Notes under the pieces: generated by a model
Database searches by the model: none
What the model was told of the DNA's origin: nothing
Seen by the model: only the letters and a program-made list of their open reading frames with translations
Position numbers and translations under genes: made by a program
Shown here: piece by piece, positions 15,707-19,581 of the stretch
Position numbering within the stretch: position 1 is the stretch's first letter
How the letters are laid out: each line of letters begins with the position of its first letter
Source: Anaerotignum sp.
Lineage (GTDB): Bacteria > Bacillota > Clostridia > Lachnospirales > Anaerotignaceae
Direction: 5' to 3'
Assembly (NCBI GenBank): GCA_020024255.1
Contig: JAHHTX010000034.1
Span: forward strand, 1-19,581
Length of the DNA: 19,581 nucleotides

Positions 15707-16276
15707 ATGAAAAGATTGCAATACAATTCTCCGCTGATTTTAAGCTTTTTCATTATTTCGTTTATTGCGTTGGTGTTGGGCTATTTCACAAATGGACAGA
15801 TAACCCATACGTTTTTTTCTGTGTATAGGGCATCGCTCTTTGATCCGTTTACCTATATTAGATTTTTTGGGCATGTGCTTGGGCATGCAGATTTAAACCA
15901 TTTTTTGGGGAATATGCTGTTACTATTGGTTGTGGGGCCGCCACTGGAAGAAAGATATGGAAGTAAAACACTTTTTGTTGGAATTCTTTTTACAGCATTG
16001 GTTTCCGGTATTCTTCAGTTTGTGTTTTTTCCACACACCATTTTGTTAGGTGCAAGCAGTGTTGTTTTCATGCTCATTATGTTGGCATCTTTGTCTGGTA
16101 TGAAGGGTGGCAAGATCCCCTTGACGATGATTCTTGTTGCAGTATTATATCTTGGACAGGAAGTATATGCGATGTTTTTTATACGGGATCATGTGGCAAA
16201 CTTCATGCATATTGTTGGTGGTGTGTGTGGTACTGCCTTTGGCTTTGCTATGGTCAAAGGGAAACGTAATCATTAG
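15707..16276 (+). CDS. rhomboid-family intramembrane serine protease
   Basis: A 189-residue membrane protein with about six hydrophobic segments, the size of a minimal six-helix rhomboid. Rhomboids cut transmembrane substrates within the bilayer using a Ser/His dyad. Visible are the L1/TM2 signature HADLNHFLGNM (about 60-70), the nucleophile motif GASS (115-118, Ser117) and the TM6 histidine in MHIVGG (His168). The common motif is GxSG; here the second Gly is Ser, which does not remove a catalytic residue. GGAG lies about nine bases ahead of the ATG. The gene follows the Ca-ATPase in the same orientation with only a hairpin between. Its substrate is unknown; the neighbouring pump and an envelope regulator are possibilities, but nothing here identifies one. 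Confidence 0.85.
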   Translation: MKRLQYNSPLILSFFIISFIALVLGYFTNGQITHTFFSVYRASLFDPFTYIRFFGHVLGHADLNHFLGNMLLLLVVGPPLEERYGSKTLFVGILFTALVSGILQFVFFPHTILLGASSVVFMLIMLASLSGMKGGKIPLTMILVAVLYLGQEVYAMFFIRDHVANFMHIVGGVCGTAFGFAMVKGKRNH

Positions 16277-16447
16277 AGGATAGCGTTTTTAACCAGTATG
16301 ATTGGTTACATGATGAATCGCATTATGCTACAGAGATGCTTACCACTGCTGTATTCGATTGTTTTTTGTGAGAAACAGCCGCTTATTTTAGAAATACTTC
16401 TACAAAATAAGAAGAAAAAAATCAAATAAAATTGAGGTAATGTATTC
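16277..16447. other. 171-bp gap before the phosphoribosyltransferase operon
   Basis: No gene is visible. It contains a small hairpin (AACCAGT/ATTGGTT, 16292-16308 approximately, no T tract) and an AT-rich inverted repeat CTTATTTT/AAAATAAG (16382-16411). I found no convincing promoter; the best guess (TTGTGA, 17 bp, TAGAAA) matches consensus poorly. The downstream trio either uses a weak or activated promoter here or depends on read-through. Confidence 0.4.
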
Positions 16448-17593
16448 ATGAACGATTTTAGTGAAAATATTCTGCGTATTGGAAAACGCTATAATAATCC
16501 CAAAAGGGCTTATGTGTTGGTTAATCCACTACAGGCAAAACATATGCCTGCTCGTCCAACACAGTCTGTTGAAATGATGAAAGCACTTGGTGCTGTCATT
16601 AGAGAAAAGTACCCGACAGCAAGACTTGTAATTGGTTTTGCTGAAACAGCTACAGCCATTGGTGCCCAAATTGCAAGATGTTTGGCAGATACATGTGTGT
16701 ATATACAAACAACCAGAGAATCTTTTCCCGATGTTGAGGAATGGATTGATTTTTTGGAAGAACATAGCCATGCAGTAGAACAGAAACTGTGTGCAGATCA
16801 TTTTGCCGAGTGGCTGTGTCATACAGATACGGTTGTATTTGTAGATGATGAGATTACTACAGGGAAAACGCTGTGTAATATGGTAAAAAAACTTGAAGAG
16901 AGATATCCGCAGCTTAAGGAAAAACAACTTGTGGCAGCATCTATTTTCAATCGTGTTTCCGAAGAAGATGAAACAAAGATGCAAGATGCAGGCATAAAAT
17001 GTGAATATCTGGTAAAGCCACCACAAGATGACTATACAAAGATGGTGAATGCAATCAAAGTACATGAGGCTGATGCTGTTGCTCCAATGGAAGTATCTTT
17101 CCGGCATTGTGATTTATGTTGCGAAGAACTGCAAGACCCACGCTGTGGAGTGTCTATTGCAGCATATCAGCACAACTGTGAAACTGTTGCAGATACATTT
17201 ATCAAAGAGATTCTTGCACCTTTGGATTCCAGCAGTCGTGTACTGGTTCTTGGTACAGAGGAATGTATGTATCCTGCATTGGTATTAGGGGGAAAATTGG
17301 AATCTGAATTGAAGATATCCGATGTGCGATGTCATGCAACTACCCGCAGTCCCATTGGTATTTCTAATCATGAAAATTACCCCATTCAAAATGGAATAAA
17401 GTTAGCCAGCTTTTATGATCAGGGGCGTACAACATATCTTTATAATTTAGACCAATATGACATTGTCATTGTCATTTCCGATTCTCCACAGAAAGATTTT
17501 GATGCTATGCGACAGTTGGCAGCGGTAATGTGTCCATTTGAGAATACAAAATTCTTCTACATACAAGGAGGAAATCATGTTTGGTACTTATAA
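16448..17593 (+). CDS. Ter-linked phosphoribosyltransferase with C-terminal TRSP domain
   Basis: A 381-residue cytoplasmic enzyme predicted to transfer phosphoribosyl from PRPP to an unknown base-like acceptor, matching the Pfam PRTase_2 plus TRSP families of Ter loci. The PRPP-binding signature is VVFVDDEITTGKT (129-141; Asp133, Asp134, Glu135), and an orotate-PRTase-like early segment GFAETATAIG is at 63-72. The C-terminal part holds the diagnostic TRSP tetrapeptide (299-302, in TTRSPIG), which names that domain. A Cys-rich CDLCC sits between the domains (about residue 220) and could bind metal. GAGG lies ten bases before the ATG. Its end overlaps the start of the next gene by 17 bases, so translation is coupled. 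Domain identity is secure; the acceptor is not known. Confidence 0.87.
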   Translation: MNDFSENILRIGKRYNNPKRAYVLVNPLQAKHMPARPTQSVEMMKALGAVIREKYPTARLVIGFAETATAIGAQIARCLADTCVYIQTTRESFPDVEEWIDFLEEHSHAVEQKLCADHFAEWLCHTDTVVFVDDEITTGKTLCNMVKKLEERYPQLKEKQLVAASIFNRVSEEDETKMQDAGIKCEYLVKPPQDDYTKMVNAIKVHEADAVAPMEVSFRHCDLCCEELQDPRCGVSIAAYQHNCETVADTFIKEILAPLDSSSRVLVLGTEECMYPALVLGGKLESELKISDVRCHATTRSPIGISNHENYPIQNGIKLASFYDQGRTTYLYNLDQYDIVIVISDSPQKDFDAMRQLAAVMCPFENTKFFYIQGGNHVWYL

Positions 17594-18632
17594 ACCGGAA
17601 GATGTTACGTTATTGTTAAAGGATATTACAGGGGCGGTAGAGCCTTTGGAAACCAGTGAACGGGAAAAAAGAATTCAAAGCGGAGTGCATTATTCTGAAA
17701 TGCTACCCATTGAATACAAACCTTCGCCAAAGTATTTAGCTGCTTATTATCATGCAATAGACCGTTATGCGGCTATGACAGCCAAGGCGGTGGAGCGAGT
17801 TGCAGAGCAAATTTGGAATGAAAAAGGAGAAGATGCTGTGCTTGTTTCTTTGGCAAGAGCAGGGACACCCATCGGTATCTTAATCAAAAGATATCTTGCA
17901 CAAAAATACCATAAAAATGTAAAGCATTATACGATTTCCATTATTCGTGGTTTGGGAATTGATCATAACGCTATGCGTTATATTTTAAAGCGGCATCTTC
18001 CAAAATCCATTCAATTTGTAGATGGATGGGTTGGCAAAGGGGCAATTCAACGGGAGTTGAAACAAGCCATGTCCGTTTATGAGGGGGTGAATCCAGGGCT
18101 TGCTGTATTATCTGACCCTGCAAGGCTGGCAGAAAAATATGGAACACATGATGACTTCTTGATTGCAAGTTCGTGTTTAAATTCCACGGTTTCCGGATTG
18201 CTGAGCCGTACATTTTATCGTTCAGATATTATCGGGGAAACAGATTTTCATGGTGCCGCCTTCTATGAGGAATTATTGGAAGATGATTTGACATATCAAT
18301 TTATTGATGCCATAGAAACGGAGTTTTCATTTGACAGAAAGCAGGAGGAAACAGATTCCCCAGAAGAACAGATGCCTGTTAAAACAGAATTGGAAGGTAT
18401 CCAAAAAGATTTTCAAATTGCAGATATCAATTTGATTAAACCAGGGATTGGCGAAGCAACTCGAGTGCTGTTGCGACGAATGCCATGGAAAATTCTTGTG
18501 AAACGACTTGATGATGAAGAACATCTGGGTCATTTGTATCAATTAGCAAAAGAAAAAGGAGTGCCATTGGTTGAATATCCACTGCAAAATTACCGTGCTT
18601 GTGGGTTAATTCAATCTATGGCAGATAGTTGA
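17577..18632 (+). CDS. StiP-type PRTase-like protein with C-terminal PELOTA-like domain
   Basis: A 351-residue protein of the family databases call 'cysteine protease StiP', but the N-terminal domain is phosphoribosyltransferase-like. Motifs are LVSLARAGTPIG (89-100) and IQFVDGWVGKGAI (145-157), where FVDGWVGKG occupies the place of a PRPP loop. An acidic linker (about 254-270) leads to residues 282-351, resembling the PELOTA RNA-binding domain (RVLLRRMPWKILVKRL at 296-311, then LAKEKGVPLVEYP). Start ATG 17577 has a perfect AAGGAGG five bases upstream; a TTG thirteen codons earlier is in frame but lacks a ribosome site. It overlaps the preceding PRTase gene and its stop overlaps the next start (TGATG), so the three are translated as a unit. 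It probably modifies, transfers or senses the module's nucleotide-like product; that is inference. Confidence 0.85.
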   Translation: MFGTYKPEDVTLLLKDITGAVEPLETSEREKRIQSGVHYSEMLPIEYKPSPKYLAAYYHAIDRYAAMTAKAVERVAEQIWNEKGEDAVLVSLARAGTPIGILIKRYLAQKYHKNVKHYTISIIRGLGIDHNAMRYILKRHLPKSIQFVDGWVGKGAIQRELKQAMSVYEGVNPGLAVLSDPARLAEKYGTHDDFLIASSCLNSTVSGLLSRTFYRSDIIGETDFHGAAFYEELLEDDLTYQFIDAIETEFSFDRKQEETDSPEEQMPVKTELEGIQKDFQIADINLIKPGIGEATRVLLRRMPWKILVKRLDDEEHLGHLYQLAKEKGVPLVEYPLQNYRACGLIQSMADS

Positions 18633-19396
18633 TGATGGATAAGTTTTTATTTGCCAGTGATTTGGATAATACATTGCTCTTTTCTTATAAGCATCGAAAA
18701 GAAAAAGATGTATGTATTGAATATTTACGAGGAAAAGAGCAGACATTTATGTCCCCTGCTGCCATTGAAATGCTTGCACAGGTCAATGAGAAAAGCAGAT
18801 TTGTTCCGGTTACATCACGTTCCATTGAGGAGTATTTGCGTATTGAATTTCCGTCTCAGTGTGTTCCGGAATATGCAGTGACAACAAATGGTGCAATTCT
18901 TCTGCAAAACGGAAAGATTGATGAGAAGTGGAAAGAGGAATCTTTGCAAATGATTGCACCATGGATAGAAGAAATGACCAGAATGCTTGCGGTTTTGGAG
19001 GGGATCAAAGAGATTCAGCGTTGCTATATTATTGATGGAATGTACCTCTTTGCAAAGTGCGAAAATGCGTTGCAGGCACAGATGGTACAGGAGAGCATAC
19101 AGCATAAAACCACCTTGTCTATGCAGGTGGTCAAAAGAAAAATGTATTTTTTCCCAACGCCCATAAGTAAGGGAATGGCCATCAAGCGATTGCGTCAGCG
19201 ATTTTCGCCTGATGTGATTATTGCAGCAGGAGATACCCCCATTGATCTGTCTATGCTGGAGGAGGCGGATATGGCATTTTTACCACAGGATTTATGGGAA
19301 AAATCAGGGCCTTTGGCACAATGTTTTGTGTGGGATTATGGGCATGAGTTTTCGGAATTTATATTAGACAAGGTTCTTTCGAAAATAGTACCATGA
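18632..19396 (+). CDS. HAD-superfamily hydrolase of the Ter module
   Basis: A 254-residue Cof-like HAD hydrolase, probably a phosphatase acting on a small phosphorylated intermediate. The four HAD motifs are present: SDLDNT (9-14; Asp10 nucleophile, Asp12 acid/base), TSR (61-63), Lys180 in SKGMAIKRL, and GDTPIDLSMLEEAD (200-213; Asp201, Asp205 for Mg2+). The cap between about 75 and 170 is C2-like. Start ATG 18632 shares its A with the StiP stop (TGATG); the next codon is also ATG and cannot be excluded. No separate strong ribosome site is visible, so translation is likely coupled. With two PRTase-like partners it may dephosphorylate a phosphoribosyl product to a nucleoside; this fits the published Ter-module model but is unproven. 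Confidence 0.88.
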   Translation: MMDKFLFASDLDNTLLFSYKHRKEKDVCIEYLRGKEQTFMSPAAIEMLAQVNEKSRFVPVTSRSIEEYLRIEFPSQCVPEYAVTTNGAILLQNGKIDEKWKEESLQMIAPWIEEMTRMLAVLEGIKEIQRCYIIDGMYLFAKCENALQAQMVQESIQHKTTLSMQVVKRKMYFFPTPISKGMAIKRLRQRFSPDVIIAAGDTPIDLSMLEEADMAFLPQDLWEKSGPLAQCFVWDYGHEFSEFILDKVLSKIVP

Positions 19397-19581
19397 AATT
19401 CGGAAAATGCACATCATGCAAGAACAATGTGCAATTCCAATGCTTTACATAGATGGTTTGAATCATGAGTGATTAGAAACGCTGTAGCAAAAATTGGTTT
19501 ATTTTTAGTCGAAAAATTTGCAAATTATAAATAGTATATCTCCCTTGGTATACAGGTATTATCTTCGATTTCTTCAGATCT
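19397..19581. other. downstream flank with a weak hairpin
   Basis: A hairpin with arms TGCACAT (19408-19414) and ATGTGCA (19427-19433), extended by GGAA/TTCC across a small bulge, follows the HAD stop by about ten bases. It has no T tract, so I do not call it a terminator with confidence. No gene start is evident before the window ends. On the minus strand a frame is open from the edge to about 19480, too short to judge as the end of a convergent gene. Confidence 0.4.

Noticed and set aside
16382..16411. AT-rich inverted repeat CTTATTTT/AAAATAAG considered as a terminator
   Set aside because: It has no GC pairs beyond the outer one and no T tract, so the stem would be too weak.
17577..18632. 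Cysteine protease function suggested by the database family name StiP
   Set aside because: The visible motifs are PRTase-like and PELOTA-like, and I see no convincing Cys/His protease motif.

Overview
The window looks like chromosome from a low-GC Gram-positive anaerobe, most likely a Clostridia-type Firmicute. Codon use is AT-rich throughout, ribosome binding sites are strong AGGAGG-type sequences, the first gene encodes an S-layer-homology (SLH) anchored protease, and the rest matches the Bacillus yce-type tellurite/general-stress (Ter) genes. The organism assignment is an inference from these traits.

Layout. Bases 1-5334 are the 3' part of a very large exported subtilisin-family protease whose start lies before the window; a good rho-independent terminator follows. 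Bases 5335-6113 have no convincing intact gene; they hold a decayed fragment resembling a CBS domain and a minus-strand terminator. From 6114 to 19396 almost everything belongs to one Ter-type stress locus. A CitE/HpcH-like TIM-barrel lyase is on the minus strand. Diverging from it on the plus strand are a YceG-family protein, a TelA-family toxic-anion resistance protein and three TerD-family calcium-binding proteins. Next come a PMCA-type calcium P-type ATPase and a rhomboid-type membrane protease, each preceded by a strong hairpin. Last is a tightly coupled trio: a phosphoribosyltransferase with a TRSP domain, a StiP-type phosphoribosyltransferase-like protein with a C-terminal PELOTA-like RNA-binding region, and a HAD hydrolase.

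How the genes may work together. Comparative genomics (the Ter-system analysis by Anantharaman, Iyer and Aravind) has predicted that the lyase, YceG, the two phosphoribosyltransferase-like proteins and the HAD enzyme form a biosynthetic module making a nucleoside-like metabolite, while TelA and TerD form a membrane-proximal, calcium-dependent stress complex. In this window a calcium exporter and an intramembrane protease sit between the TerD block and the biosynthetic trio, which suggests calcium handling and membrane proteolysis may belong to the same response. The reaction product and inducing signal are not known, and nothing here proves tellurite resistance.

The most interesting signals are the Ca-ATPase/rhomboid pair inside the Ter locus, a three-fold internal repeat in the YceG protein, three 10-bp-phased repeats midway between the divergent promoters, and hairpins ending about 22-24 nt before the start codons of the ATPase and rhomboid genes.
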